Both the position numbers and the translations under genes were made by a program. From Warburgia ugandensis (taxonomy: Eukaryota; Streptophyta; Magnoliopsida; Canellales; Canellaceae), in assembly GCA_035236585.1 (NCBI GenBank), contig CP141137.1:7394327-7458326 (forward strand): a stretch of DNA of 64,000 nucleotides, written 5' to 3'. The notes below the pieces were generated by a model. The model did no database searches. It was not told where the DNA came from and worked only from the letters and a program-made list of their open reading frames with translations. Of this stretch, positions 1-12,478 are shown in pieces. The number at the start of each line of letters is the position of its first letter. Positions within the stretch are counted from its first letter, which is position 1.

Positions 1-102
1 AAATAGAAAAAATTAGAGGAAATGGTAGTTAGAAACTTTTCCCTAGCCAATCAAACATCACTTGTACTTTACACCTGCACCTCCTTGCTAAAATTACCGG
101 TT

Positions 103-114
<12 letters not shown>

Positions 115-142
<28 letters not shown>
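115..142. repeat. (TA)n microsatellite
   Basis: An uninterrupted TA run of about 14 units in the AT-rich repeat region. Confidence 0.95.
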
Positions 143-144
<2 letters not shown>

Positions 145-830
145 TTTCTTCATAGATTTAGATTTTATAGAATATATCACAATGATAGTGCTTTATAATT
201 AGTATTTGTTGTTTTTGTCTTCTTTTTAAACTCTCTCTTTATCTCCCTGTGTCTTGCTTATATCTTAACAAAAACTCCTATGCAGTTTCTCTCCTCTCTT
301 TTTTTCTTATATGTGTTTCTCTTAAATGTTAGGGTTTTATCTCTTTTTAGCTCTTTCCAATGGATATGATGTCCCTCTATCTATATGCAGCTACATCATG
401 TAAAATATATTTAATTTAATATAACTCATTAAATTCACTATAAAAATATATTTCATAATACATATATGCTTATTTAAAACTAAATTTGCAAATCATTTTC
501 CAAAAATATTCTTTAGTGGATGACATTAACTAGTTTTGAGGATATCTAAGCTATGAATATTTAGAGATCATGTATTTTAAAAAGAAAAGTGTTTCATCAC
601 TAAGTAATGTATTATAACTTCCTTATCAATTACTATATATGAGCCTCAAACTAGGTTCATTTAATTTCATTCATTCTTCCTTTATTATGTCAAACTAACT
701 TTTCCCATAACATCTTTCTATTTCCTTTATTGTTTTAAGAAACTTCTATCAAGAAATGTTTTCTCTTTCTTAATTGCAAGATATTAGATTTAGGGTTATC
801 TTTTGTTTTAATCATATATAATAAATGATA

Positions 831-960
<130 letters not shown>

Positions 961-3354
961 ATATTTCTATTTCCATTTCTATTATTACATACTTCTCTCT
1001 AAATTTGTATATATCACATTCAATTCTCTCTTTCTCTCTCTTCTCAAATGTTATTTTCTTTTCTACAAATTAGTCCTATTTCTATTAATAAATACTTCTT
1101 CCTCAATTTGTTGCCAATGAATGCTATTTGTTGAAGTTGTATGGGTTTAGATTTTCTAAAGATGTCACTCTCATAGATTTCTTACAAATTTCTAGATCGA
1201 GTAGCTAGCTTTGTCTCTTTTCTTAGTTTTAGATTTCTTTGAGTTTTAAGATGATGTTATTTTTTTTCAAGTTAGTGCCACATGTCACTTCTTTATTTTT
1301 CCTTTCTCTCATTCTAGTTTCTTTTCTTCTTAATCTTAACATTTCTACCAACTAATGTCATTATAATAAAGATTTTTGCATCAATCTCCCTTTATTATCT
1401 CATAATAATTTTTCCTATAACATCTTTCTATTTACTTTCTCTCTTTAAGAGATTTCTGTTAATAAATTATTTCTCTTTGTTATTCGTTACATATTAGATT
1501 TAGAGTTATCTTTTCTTTCTATCATATGTAATAAATGTTATATTGTCTATCAATCTTATCATTTATCTAATAGTTATTATTTCTTTGTCTCTGTATACTC
1601 TTTATTAGATTATATTTTTATTCAATTTTTATTAGTGAATTGTTCTCTCTCCCTCTCCTCTTCTTAGCTACCATTTTCCTTTTTATATAATGCCATTATT
1701 ATTTATAAATACTTCTCCCCCAATTTGTTGCTGATGAATGCTATCAACTAAAGGTGAATGCTTTCATATTTTCTAGAGATATCAATCATATAGATTTGTT
1801 ACAAATTTTTAGATGTAATTGCTATATCTATCTCTCTTCTTCCTAGATTTAGATTTCTTAAAGTTGTAACTGCTCATTATATGACAATAATGCTTTATTA
1901 TTAGTGTTATTTGTTTTCTCTCTTCTTTCTAAACTCTCTCTTTATCTCTCTCTATCTTGCATATCTCTTAAGAAAACCTCCTATAAAGTTTCTCCCTCTT
2001 TTCTTTTCTCATATGTGTCTCTCAAATGTTAGTATTATATATCTTTTTAGCTCTTTCCAACGCATGTGGTTTCACTCTATCCATATGCAATTGCATCATG
2101 TAAAGTACATCTAATTTAATGTAACTCATTGACTTCATGACAATAATATATTTCACAATACATATTTTCTTATTCAAAATAGCTCTATAGATCATTGTCC
2201 AGTAGTATTATTTAGTGGACGATCTTAACCAGTTTTGAGGATATCTAACCTATAAAATTTTTCTAAGTGATAGCTCATTTGGAGGTTTATATATTTTAAA
2301 GAGGAAGTGTTATATCACTAAGTAATGCATTCTAACTTCTTTATTGGTTACCTTATGTGAGCCTCAAACTAACTTTTAATTTATTTGTTCTCTCTTTATT
2401 GTCTCATACTAATTTTTCTAAAAATATCTTTCTATTTCCTTTCTCTCTTTAAGAAATTTCTATTAATAAATTCTTATCTCTTTCTTAATGACTAGATATT
2501 AGTTTAAAAGTTATCTTTTCTTTCAGTCATACATAATAAATGCTATCTTTTCTCTCAATCCCAACATTTAATTGTTATCTCACTCTCTACTACATTTTTT
2601 ATTATATTTCTATTGCCATTTCTATTAGTATATGCTTCTCTCTAAATTTATTTTGCATCCCATTCAATTCTTTCTCTCTCCTCTTCTCATATACTATTTT
2701 CTTTTCTACACGTTAGTCTTATTTCTATTAATAAATGTGTTTTCCTCAATTTGTTGGCAATGAATGCTATCAACATAAGTTGAATGAGTTTAGAGATCTC
2801 AATTATGCATATTTCTTACATTCTTTAGGTCAACAGTTAGCTCTGTCTCTTCTTTTCTTAGATTTAGATTTCTATGAGCTTTAAGATGATGTGCCTTTTC
2901 ATGGGTGAGTGCCATGTGTCACTTTTTGTTTTTGTCTTCTCTCTTTCTATTTTCTTTCTTTCTTAACCTTAGCATTTCTAATAATCAATGTCATTAACAT
3001 AGAGACCTTTGCATTGGTTACTAGATGTAGGCTTCAAACTAACTTCCTCTAATTTTATTTTATTCTCCCTTTTATTGTCTCATAATAAATTGTCCTATAA
3101 CATCTTTCTATTTACTTTCTTTCCTTAAGATATTTATATTAATAATGATTTCTCTTTCTTATTGATTGAATATTAGATTAAGAGTTATCTTCCCCCCCCC
3201 CTATCATATAGCAAATGTTATATTTTCTCTTAATCCTAAAATTTATCTAATAATGATTATCTGTTTGTCTTTTTATACACTCTTTTAGATTATATTTTTA
3301 TTCATATTTTTATTAGTAAATGCTTTTCTCACATTTTTAATTATATTGCATTCT

Positions 3355-3359
3355 CTCTC
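3355..3359. other. Target site duplication CTCTC, left copy (right copy 24082-24086)
   Basis: The five bases before the outer TG/CA ends of LTR1 and after LTR3 are identical. Five bp is the usual length for Ty3/gypsy integrase. The CT-rich surroundings make a chance match possible. Confidence 0.6.
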
Positions 3360-3679
3360 TGTTGATTGTTTAACAGCAAGTGCACGGGCTATTGTAGTAT
3401 AGCTATGCAAATACGGGTCGATCCCACGAGGACTTGATTTGAAGTGATAGAGTTTTAAATAAAATTCAACTAAAAGAATAAAAACATAGATTATACTAGA
3501 AATAAACTAAAATCCAGATGTATGCAATTGTTCCAATGTTCACAATTATTTATTCCAAGGAGAATAAAAAAATAAAATGCGTCCTGGATAAGCTTGTCCT
3601 TGGATTGCACTGTCTCTGAATTAGTCTGTCCTAGATTGCACTGTCCCTGAATAGTCAAAATGAAGATAAGTTAAAACCA

Positions 3680-3880
3680 GAATAGCACAGGGACACAGTT
3701 GTAATTAAACAGGGGACCCAATTGGTATTTCTGAAATCTGCCAAGGGACACAGATGTAATTCTTTTGGGGACACAGATGGAATTTTCAAAATTTGACAGG
3801 GGACACAGATGGAATTCTTTTAGGGACACATATGGAATTTCCTGAAATCTGCCAGGGGACACAGTTGGTATTTCTGGGTT
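3680..3880. repeat. Imperfect minisatellite inside LTR1
   Basis: About six to seven copies of a motif like GGGACACAGATGGAATT, separated by variable spacers resembling TCTGAAATCTGCCA. Equivalent arrays lie in LTR2 (13950-14070) and LTR3 (22530-22720) with different copy numbers. Confidence 0.85.
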
Positions 3881-4060
3881 TTAACGGGGGCAGACTTGGA
3901 ATTTCTTCAGGGGTTCTGGTTTTTCACGAAAAAACCAGGAAAACACGTTTTGGGAGAAATCTGGAAGAGGGAGAAGAGGAAGAAGAATAGAGGAAGGAGG
4001 AGAAGAAGGAAGGAGAGGAAGAGGAAGGAGGAGAAGAAGGAAGATTGCGGGAGTGCGTTG

Positions 4061-4370
4061 GGAGAAAACTCAGATTGGGTTTTCTCTCCCGTGGTCGTCT
4101 CTGGCCATCGTGGAAACTGGAGAAGAAGATGAGACAAACGCCGGACTAGTTTGTGCGACTTTTCAAACTGCCGTAGAAGATGGCGATGAAGGGAGAACCG
4201 CTGGAGAAGGAGGAAGAAGAAGAAGAGGAGGGAAAGAGGAAAAACGATGGGGAGAAAACCCAGAACGGATTTTCTCTCCCAGGACCGTGCGACTTGGAGA
4301 AAAAGAGGAGAAGAGGAGGGAAAGAGGAAAAACGATGGGGAGGAAAACCCAACTTGGGTTTTCCTTCTCC
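4061..4370. repeat. Three palindromic modules in a purine-rich block of LTR1
   Basis: Imperfect inverted repeats of the form GAGAAAACCCA-n-TGGGTTTTCTC lie at 4061-4090, 4251-4280 and 4337-4370. Most are followed by a GTGCG-like tag and an AGGAGAAG-rich spacer. The last two sit in an approximately 87-bp direct repeat (GAGGGAAAGAGGAAAAACGA recurs). Function is unknown. Counterparts lie in LTR2 and LTR3. Confidence 0.8.
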
Positions 4371-4587
4371 TGTCTGTGCGGCTACGCAGAGGCTGAGGGC
4401 GGTGGAGCCGTGGAAGATGGGAGGAGAAAAGGGAGATAGAGCCGGGCCAGAGTTGGGATCTGCGGGCGGTCCGATCTGATGAAGGAATTAGGGGGGATGC
4501 AACAAAGAGCAAGAGATGGGCGTTTAGGCTTGCCGGCTGGGCAATGAAGAGATGGAGAGAACTGGGCAGGGGAAAGGAGGTTGATGC

Positions 4588-4588
<1 letters not shown>

Positions 4589-4660
<72 letters not shown>
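4589..4660. repeat. (AG)n microsatellite in LTR1
   Basis: A pure AG run of about 72 bp. The same site in LTR3 (23431-23538) is longer. Confidence 0.95.
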
Positions 4661-4662
<2 letters not shown>

Positions 4663-4821
4663 TGCACCTTCCTAAAAGGGAAAAACCTTCTTTTTGGAGA
4701 AGAAAGAAGGGTCTTTTAAAAGAGAGATAGGGAGAGACGTATAGGAGAGAGGGATAAGAGAGAGAAAAAGAGAAAAGAGAGGAGAAAGATAAGAGGAAAA
4801 GAAAGGAGAAAGATAAGGAAG

Positions 4822-4824
<3 letters not shown>

Positions 4825-4895
<71 letters not shown>
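4825..4895. repeat. Second (AG)n microsatellite in LTR1
   Basis: A pure AG run of about 71 bp, equivalent to 15797-15863 in LTR2 and 23689-23746 in LTR3. Confidence 0.95.
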
Positions 4896-4899
<4 letters not shown>

Positions 4900-5248
4900 A
4901 GATAAGAAAGAGAGTGGGTCCACTGGAATTCTAGTCTTACTAGAACTCTGCAAGTCTTCAATCTTGTTTTGTACTATGAGTCTTCAAATTCCATCTGATT
5001 TCCATGATTCAATCTGGAGCGTCCATGCCTGAGTTGACCGATCTGCAATGCACAGGACTCAATTAGCGAAATCTAAACCGTCCATTAGCTTTAATAGTCA
5101 TTTAACCACTAAATTTTACAATTCAACGGTTGGATGGCCAATTAAAGCTAAAATGAAATATTTGATTTAAAATCTTAAAATTAATGGTCTAGATGCTCTA
5201 ATCAAATACTAAATTAGGGGTATTTTGACCAAAATTGAACACTTAACA

Positions 5249-5262
5249 TACCCCCCAACCAG
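5249..5262 (-). other. Polypurine tract of unit 1
   Basis: On the minus strand a purine-rich stretch containing GGTTGGGGGGTA directly abuts the TG start of the 3' LTR. This is where plus-strand DNA synthesis would be primed in an LTR retrotransposon. The equivalent stretch is deleted in unit 2. A similar G-rich motif lies farther upstream near 6800-6812 in unit 1 and at 16478-16490 in unit 2, just after the integrase region. Confidence 0.75.
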
Positions 5263-6790
5263 CATTTTGCTAGTCCCTAGCAAAAGATGCGAAGAAATCA
5301 ACTTAAAATTTTTTTATTTTTTTTTTCAGGTCATCTCCATTTTTTTCTCAGATAATTATCTTCAATAAATCTATCAACTTTAGCAAACTAATAAAGATGA
5401 CTGAATAATTCAAAAAAAACCCTACCCATATGCTAAAAATATTCCACTTAAGCTCAGATCTCAGATTGAGTATGTGCATATGCAGTCTATACATAGAATA
5501 ATCTTTATCTCTAAGTAGACTTCTAACTTTTGAACTCCATTTGAAATATGTTTTGCCCTCAATCCTTACTAATGGCATACGCTCAGAAATAAAGTCTCTC
5601 AGATAGAGGGTTTAAATCATATCTCTCTTTTAATTATGTGAGAAGAGTCAATGAAAACAAATATATCTCACATATACTCATGAAGAACGGGAGTTACTAA
5701 GGAATTTCTTTTGATCCCTTTGGAATAGATGTCATTACCTTTGCATATTTAGAAATACCACTCTTTTAATCCTATCCATTCATTTCCTCATCAAGACTAT
5801 ATTCATCCTAGAATCAATAGGTCTTTAATTGGGATGAGACATAAGCTTAGGACAGGGTACCAAAGAAAGGGTATAAAGGTATTCAAAGTTTCTTCAAAAA
5901 AATAAGTAGAGGTCTTCTACTAAAGTTGACAATTCTTCTTTTCTTTGCTTTTTTCTAAAGTGAATATTTTTGTTTCCATTTGTTCGCATTCTTCAAACTC
6001 TTTTTTTTTTCTTTTCTTTTCATATTTTTGACTCACATTGAAGAATAATTTTTTTCTTGATATCCACTTTTCTACTTTTATTGCAACTAAAAGATATTGT
6101 TTTCCTTCTTCTCTAACTTATTTTTCAAAGAAAAAAGGGTAATGGATAATTTATACTGGGTTAATATGGGTAAATGGTAATTTGGGTAACAAAAGAAAAT
6201 GGCTTTATATTCAAGGCTCAACTTGGCTAACTAGTGGTAAAAATACTTCTGGGTAGGCTTTATGTCTTTAGGTTAATAACAAGGATGACCTAAATCATTT
6301 TCTAGGTTTTATATAATCTATCAAATTCAATGAACTTTCAGAATTTTAAAGGTAGTATTCTAATTATTCAGGTAATTAGCCAAATTTAAGAGTTTGAAAT
6401 CAATTTTCTTTAAGCACGCTGAAGAAAATTTTGAACATTTATAACCTCTCAAAAAGGATGAATGGCTCTAAAACTCACTTGTGTTATAAGTCTCCACTGA
6501 ATTTCTTCAGAATTTCTAAGTTATAGCCACTTATCAAACTAGATTATCTATATGCAACTGCGTGTACAAATGTGATATGAGACTTTGCTTTTATGGAATA
6601 CTTTAGAAAATGAGTAAAATGATGAATTAATCATATTCAATTCTATTAATAAGCTAAAGTTATCCAGATTATACTTCAGAAAATCCAATTCTCATCATGG
6701 TATAGGAAATGACCTAAAAATTTTCAATTTTTTTTTTTTTTGAAAAAAACCAAGGAAAACACCTAAAAACTAAAAGAAAACTAGAATTTG
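5263..6790 (-). other. Non-coding region between integrase and 3' LTR of unit 1
   Basis: About 1.5 kb of AT-rich sequence with no convincing protein. Athila elements can carry an extra (env-like) frame here. A 76-codon frame at 5348-5578 on the minus strand has one hydrophobic stretch but no recognisable motif, so no env-like gene is claimed. Unit 2 lacks most of this region: only the part equivalent to 6543 onward remains next to LTR2. Confidence 0.6.
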
Positions 6791-6961
6791 CTAGAATTCT
6801 ACACCCCCAACCCGACGTAAACATTGTCCTCAAGGTTTAAAAAGTAGGACCTAAAATGAATATGGGTGATATAGAAAACAACAAAATACAAAATATGGTA
6901 CAAAGAGATCAAATTCACTCAATCCTCGATAAACAGGATCCTCCGTAGTTGTGGACTCAAC

Positions 6962-8275
6962 TTACGGATTCTCATAATCTAGGAAAGGCTTTAAACGTTG
7001 ACCATTCACTTTAAAAGAATGACCAGTCCTAGTATTCTCAATCTCGACAGTCCCATATGGAAAAACTTCTTTTACTATGTATGGACCAGTCCATCGAGAT
7101 CTAAGCTTACCTGGAAATAGGTGGAGCTTAGAATTGTAAAGTAGAACCTTCTGGCTTGGAGTAAAGGATTTTCTCATTATGTTCTTATCATGAAAAACTT
7201 TCATCTTTTCTTTATATATCCTATTACTCTCATAAGCTTCTTGCCTGATCTCTTCCAACTCATTAAGTTGGAGCTTGCGATGTGAGCCTGCTTTATCCAT
7301 ATTGAAATTGAATGTCTTTATTGCCCAATAGGCTCTATGTTCCAATTCCACAGGCAAATGACAAGCCTTATCGTATACAATACGATAGGGAGACATACCA
7401 ATAGGGGTGCGATGTGCAGTCCTGTAAGCCCAGAGCGCATCAGTCAGTCTAAGAGACTAGTCTTTACGATCTGGGTTAACAGTCTTTTGAAGGATTTGTT
7501 TGATGGCCCGATTTCATACTTCTACTTGTCCACTTGTTTGTGAGTGATACGGTGTTGCAACTTTATGTGTAATATTATATTTTTTCATTAGTGCTTCAAA
7601 TGGTTTGTTGCAAAAATGTGTACCGTTATCACTTATAATGGCTCGAGGAGTCCCAAATCTAGAAAAAATGTTTTCTTTTAAAAATTTAAGAACTATTTTG
7701 TGATCATTATACCTACATGGGATAGCCTCAATCCATTTTAAAACATAGTCTACGGCCAATAAGATATAAATGTAGCCAAAAGAAGGTGGAAATGGACCCA
7801 TGAAATCTATACCCCAACAATCAAAAATTTCTATGATAAGAATAGGGTTTAGAGGCATCATATTCCTATGGGTTATTCCTCCTAACTATTGACATTGCTC
7901 ACATAATTTACAAAACACATGTGTGTCTTTGAACAACGACGGCCAATAAAAACCGCACTGCAAAATCTTTGCCGCTGTTTTCTGGGTAGAAAAATGTCCA
8001 CCACATGCTTCTGATTGACCAAAGGAGATAACACTATGTTGTTCTAAGTCAGGGACACATCTCCTAATGATTTGATCTGGGCAGTATTTAAACAGGTATG
8101 GATCATCCCAGAAATAATGCTTAACATTGGAAAAGAAAATTTTCTTTTCTTGTTTAGTCCAATGTTCAGGAATTTTCCCCTTGACTAAATAATTTGCAAT
8201 ATCAGCAAACCAAGGAAGATGGGAAACATGAAAAAAGTTGCTCATCAGGGAAAGTGTCTTTAATTGGCAACTCAT
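6962..8275 (-). pseudogene. Integrase of Athila unit 1, broken
   Basis: Minus-strand frame from the zinc-binding region through the catalytic core to the C-terminus. The core shows the [11 protein letters not shown] and SDNGTHFCN stretches and a Glu in SQTSGQVEV, consistent with the D,D(35)E triad. The C-terminal part contains [20 protein letters not shown], with no chromodomain, as expected for the Athila/Tat side of the gypsy tree. In the N-terminal zinc finger the first His is apparently replaced by Gln ([10 protein letters not shown]). In-frame stops occur at 7886-7888, after GQVEV near 7514, and in RKD*SLR near 7460. All three recur in unit 2. A one-base frameshift in a poly-A run near 8230 separates it from RNase H in unit 1 only. 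Confidence 0.9.
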
Positions 8276-8645
8276 TTAAAGGCTCTGTTAGGACTAAGCG
8301 AGACAAATGGTCAACTACCACATTCTCTACTCCCTTTTTATCTTTTATTTCAATGTCAAACTCTTGGAGTAGGAGAATCCATCTAATTAGTCTAGGCTTA
8401 GCATCTTTCTTAAAAAGAAGATACTTGAGGGCCGAATGGTCAGTGAATATGACTATTTTAGATCCTACTAAGTAAGACCTGAATTTATCCAATGCGAAGA
8501 CAACTGCTAAGAGTTCTTTCTCCGTAGTAGAATAGTTCATTTGGGTGCTATTTAAGGTCCTACTGGAATAGTAGATGACGTATGGCTTCTTTTCTTTTCT
8601 CTGTCCTAGTACAGCTCCTACAGCATAGTCACTAGCATCACACAT
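8202..8645 (-). pseudogene. RNase H domain of Athila unit 1
   Basis: Contains [30 protein letters not shown] and [10 protein letters not shown], so the catalytic Asp, Glu and Asp positions of a Ty3/gypsy RNase H are present. It is separated from reverse transcriptase by an in-frame stop at 8676, which unit 2 shares. It leaves the integrase frame through one extra A near 8230 that unit 2 lacks. Confidence 0.9.
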
Positions 8646-8675
8646 GATTTCAAAGGGTAGACTCCAATCAGGCGG

Positions 8676-9737
8676 CTACATGACAGGTGCAGTGGTCAAC
8701 TTGTCTTTCAACTTTATAAATGCTTCTTGACAATCCTTAGTCCACTCAAAAGGAGTATCCTTTGTGAGGAGGTGGCATAGTGGTCTAGACATTGCACTAA
8801 AATCCTTAATGAACCTCCAATAGAATCCCGCATGACCTAGGAAAGATCGAATGTCCCTAATAGATTTTGGAATGGGTAGATTGGAAATTAGATCAACTTT
8901 AGCTCTATCCACCTCTATACCTTTAGATGACACAATGTGACCTAAGACAATTCCCATAGGAACCATGAAATGACATTTTTCCCAATTAAGCACTAGGTTC
9001 TTTTCTTTACAACGAGTTAAGACTTTTCTTAGATTTTCAAGACATGTTTCAAATGAATTATCGAAAACAGAAAAGTCGTCCATGAAAACCTCTAAAATTC
9101 TCTCCACCATATCACTGAAAATGCTTAACATGCAACGTTGAAATGTGGCAGGAGCATTACATAATCCAAATGGCATTCTTTTGTAAGCAAAAGTGCCAAA
9201 AGGACATGTAAATGTGGTCTTTTCCTGATCCTCGGGTGCAATTTCTATTTGGTTATACCCTGAATAACCATATAAGAAACAATAGTACTGGTGTCCTGCA
9301 ACCCTTTCTAACATTTGATCAACGAAGGGCAAAGGAAAATGGTCCTTCCTTGCAACAGCATTCAACTTTCGATAGTCGATACACATACGCCAACCAGTAG
9401 AAACCCTGGTAGGGATCAATTCATTATTGGCGTTAGTTTTTACTGTCACTCCAGACTTCTTTGGAACCACCTGAGTAGGACTTACCCATTTGCTATCACT
9501 TATGGGATAGATGATTCCCACATCAAGCAACTTTAGGACTTCTGCTCTAACCACATCTTTCATATTAGTATTTAACCTTCTTTGCATTTGACGACATGGT
9601 TTAGCTTCATCCTCTAGATATATCCTATGGGTGCAAATTAAAGGGTTAATGCCCTTTATATCAGCTATGGTCCATCCTATAGCACCTTTGTGTTCTTTTA
9701 AAGTGTCTATTAATTTGTCCTCCTGAGATGTTTCTAA
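8676..9737 (-). pseudogene. Reverse transcriptase of Athila unit 1, active-site mutant
   Basis: An open frame of 303 codons from 9587, with the same frame open back to about 9737. RT motifs are clear: KSGVTVKTNANNELIPTR, WRMCIDYRKLNAVARKDHFP, MPFGLCNAPATFQRCM and FMDDFSVF. The motif A stretch reads FLYGYSGYNQI, where gypsy RTs have Asp at the Tyr position (usually FLDGYSGYNQI). This removes one of the three catalytic aspartates. A stop at 9738 divides it from protease and one at 8676 from RNase H. All three defects recur in unit 2. Confidence 0.93.
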
Positions 9738-10931
9738 TTAGGAGGAAATTATTACAGGAAAAATCTCTTTGTCTCCTAAAAAGACATAATTTAAATCTGA
9801 TGGTAGAGATTTCAATTCAAGCTTAGGAGGTTGTATGAATGATGGAAGGGGAGTGGACTCCCTCAGTGGAAGGTCCTCGAAAGGAGGTTTCCATTTTTCT
9901 GTTTCCATGATAGGAACAGAATCAAGGAGGGCATTAACCTCCTCTATTAATGCATCCTCATTAAACTCATTAAAATGGGCCAAACAGGCCTCAAGTGGGT
10001 CCGACAAGGAAGATGACTGAAACTGATCTTGCACAACTGAATTGATCATGTTAACACAGTGCAAATCAGTAGTTTCACCAGGTTGCTTACAGATATTGAA
10101 AATGTTAAGCTCTATTGTCATATTGCCAAAGGACAATTTCATTACACCATTTCTACAATTGATTAAGGCATTGAACGTAGCCAAAAATGGTCGTCCCAGG
10201 ATGACTGGTATTTCATTCTTCTCATTCACCGCCGGTTGTGTATTTAGAACCAGAAAATCGACAGGGAAGCAAAATTGTTCTACTTTGACTAACACATCCT
10301 CTATTACCCCTCTCGATATTTTTACAGAACGATCAGCTAGCTGGAGCGTAGTAGATGTAGGTTTCAATTCACCCAGACCTAACTGTTTGTATACCGAGTA
10401 TGGTAATAAGTTTACACTAGATCCTAAATCAAGAAGAGCTTGGTTAATTTTGTAGTTGCCAATAATGCAAGTAAGAGTGGGGCAACCAGGATCCTTGTAC
10501 TTTAGTGGTGTATGATGTTGAAGAATAGAACTAACCTGTTCAGTCAAAAATGCCTTCTTTTGGACATTTAATTTTCTCTTGATGGTGCATAAGTCTTTTA
10601 AGAATTTGGCATATGATGGGATTTGTTTTATAGCATCTAAGATAGGTATGTTGATCTTGACTTGCTTGAAAATCTCTAAAACCTCATCATTAGATGCAGA
10701 CTTTGGGGCTTGGCGCAACCTTTGAGGGAATGGAGCAGGGACTGGACATGGCTCAACAGGTGAAACATGGTCCTTTTCTTTAGATTTTTCTTTAGGTTTT
10801 TCTACCTTTTCAATCTTTTTAGGCTCATCTTTCTCAATTATTTTACCACTCCTAAGAATAGTAACAGCTTTAGTCTGTTCCATGGTAGAGCTAGATGTTT
10901 CATCAGATGCATTAATGCTAACCGCATGCAC
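9738..10931 (-). pseudogene. Aspartic protease region of Athila unit 1
   Basis: The protease core shows LLDLGSSVNLLPYSVY (active-site region) and later VILGRPFLATFNALI, the paired motifs of Athila-type proteases. Upstream are AVTILRSGK and a Lys/Glu/Pro-rich stretch (KKIEKVEKPKEKSKEK). A one-base frameshift near 10945 parts it from gag: the gag frame reads KFPTNLKQT, while the other frame reads YQPQANPKG as expected. A stop at 9738 ends it before RT. Probably one continuous gag-pol frame originally. Confidence 0.9.
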
Positions 10932-12478
10932 TCCCTTAGGGTTTGCTTGAGGTTGGTAGGGAATTTTCCTTTTTCCATATTTTGCATCATTTGACTCATC
11001 ATGTTTTTTAGTTCATTCACAGACTTTTCTAATTGAGAAATTTTCCTTTCCTGATTTTGATTAACTTGATTATCCTCTACATGCCTTTTAGGTGGGGGCA
11101 AGTAAGGTCTAGGAGAATGAGGTTGATGAGTTTGGTATGGTGGTGGAGCAAGTAGTCCTTGGTTTGGTTGTTGATGACTCTGGTATGGGCCTGATTGTGA
11201 GACATTTGCATTAGGTCCATTTCTCCAATTGAAATTTGGATGGTTTCTCCAGTTGGGATTATATGTCTCAAAATATGGGGAGAAAGGTCTTTTATAATTA
11301 TTGAGTGCATTAGCCTGATCATGAAGTACATCTTGAAATGCAGGGATGGTAGGACATTCCTGAGTAAGATGTGATGTACTTTCACAAATGCTACACACTT
11401 GTTCATCATTAGTTAAGGTTTTCGTTCCCATTTCCATGGCTTCTACTTTTCTAGCTAGGGTTGCTACTTTGGCACTGATTTCATTTTTTTCAGTCATGGC
11501 ATACATGCCTCCCCTAGTAGATGTGGTAGTGGGCTTGGGTCTATTAGAATGTTCTACTCTTTCTGAGTCAGCCTAGGTCTGTGCACTTTCAGCTAGCCAT
11601 TCCAAATACTCCTCCGCCTCATCTGGTTGTTTATTCAAAAAGTTACCATTGCACATCATCTCTACAAATTGGAGCATGTCAGAATTAAGTCCTTCATAAA
11701 AGAAGCTGATAATGCGCCATGGTTCATAGCCATGATGTGGGCAAGTAAGCAATAGATCTTTGTACCTTTCCCAGCATTGGTAGAATGATTCTTTATCTTT
11801 TTGGGTAAAGTTCATTATCTTACGATGGAGTGTATTTGTTTTATGTGTAGGGAAAAACTTTTTCAAGAATTCCCTAGTCATTTCATTCCAAGGCCTTATG
11901 GAACCTGGTGGCAGTGCATTAAACCACATTTTTGCTTTTTCCTTTAAAGAGAAAGGAAATAGCTTAAGCCTGATAGTGTCTAGACCTATATTTTGGGTTC
12001 TTTGGGTACTACATACCTCATCAAATTCTTTAAGGTGCAAATAAGGACTCTCACTATCTAGCCCATGAAATTTGGGAAGTAATTGAATTACTCCCGTTTT
12101 TAATTCTAACGCACCAGCATTTTGAGGAAGAATGACACAAGAGGGTGTACTGGTGCGTGTAGGTTAAAGGTAGTCTCTTAAGGTTCGTCCATGAGGATTC
12201 TAATAAACATCATTTTCTCCATGGTCACTCTGTTGGTCCCATTCCCTATTTTCATTCCTTCTCCAATTTCTTTGTTGATGATTATTTCTCCTTGATGGAG
12301 GTTGATATTCATCATCAATTAGAGGTGGTGGGTCCTCATTCATGATGAGTGGAGCTTGATCACCTCTAATTCTACCATGGGGTGAGTTACCCCTTGATCG
12401 TTGATCAGCCATTGTTGGTCTGTCTTTTTGGTCGTACGAGACTAACCTACCGGTTTCGTCGCGTATCCAAAAGGGCAT
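10838..12478 (-). pseudogene. gag of Athila unit 1, interrupted
   Basis: Minus-strand frame beginning MPFWIRDETGRLVSYD at 12478. The capsid-like part includes LKLFPFSLKEKAKMWFNALP and EFLKKFFPTHKT (about 11850-12000), typical of the plant retrotransposon gag domain. A CCHC zinc knuckle follows (CSICESTSHLTQEC, near 11360-11405), then a Pro/Gln/Asn-rich tail. In-frame stops lie at 12200-12202 (unit 1 only; the matching codon in unit 2 is Gln), 12164-12166 (shared with unit 2) and near 11571. Confidence 0.88.

Larger units (their letters stand above)
3360..5248 (-). repeat. LTR1 (3' LTR of unit 1), 1889 bp
   Basis: The boundaries are fixed by TG..CA ends and by comparison with LTR2 and LTR3. 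It closely resembles LTR3 along its whole length. Contents from left to right in plus coordinates: the U5-side end, which resembles the sequence next to the primer site in the other LTRs; an imperfect minisatellite at 3680-3880; a purine-rich block with three palindromic modules (4061-4370); two GA microsatellites (4589-4660 and 4825-4895); and a conserved U3-side end (4900-5248). The long Ser/Leu reading frames across it are products of the dinucleotide repeats, not genes. Confidence 0.9.

Noticed and set aside
3907-4512. 201-codon frame on the minus strand of LTR1
   Set aside because: It lies across purine-rich LTR modules, has low complexity (Ser/Phe/Leu), is not conserved as an uninterrupted frame in LTR2, and has no recognisable domain.
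5348-5578. Possible env-like frame of the Athila element
   Set aside because: Only 76 codons with one hydrophobic patch and no recognisable motif; the equivalent region is deleted in unit 2, so no comparison is possible.
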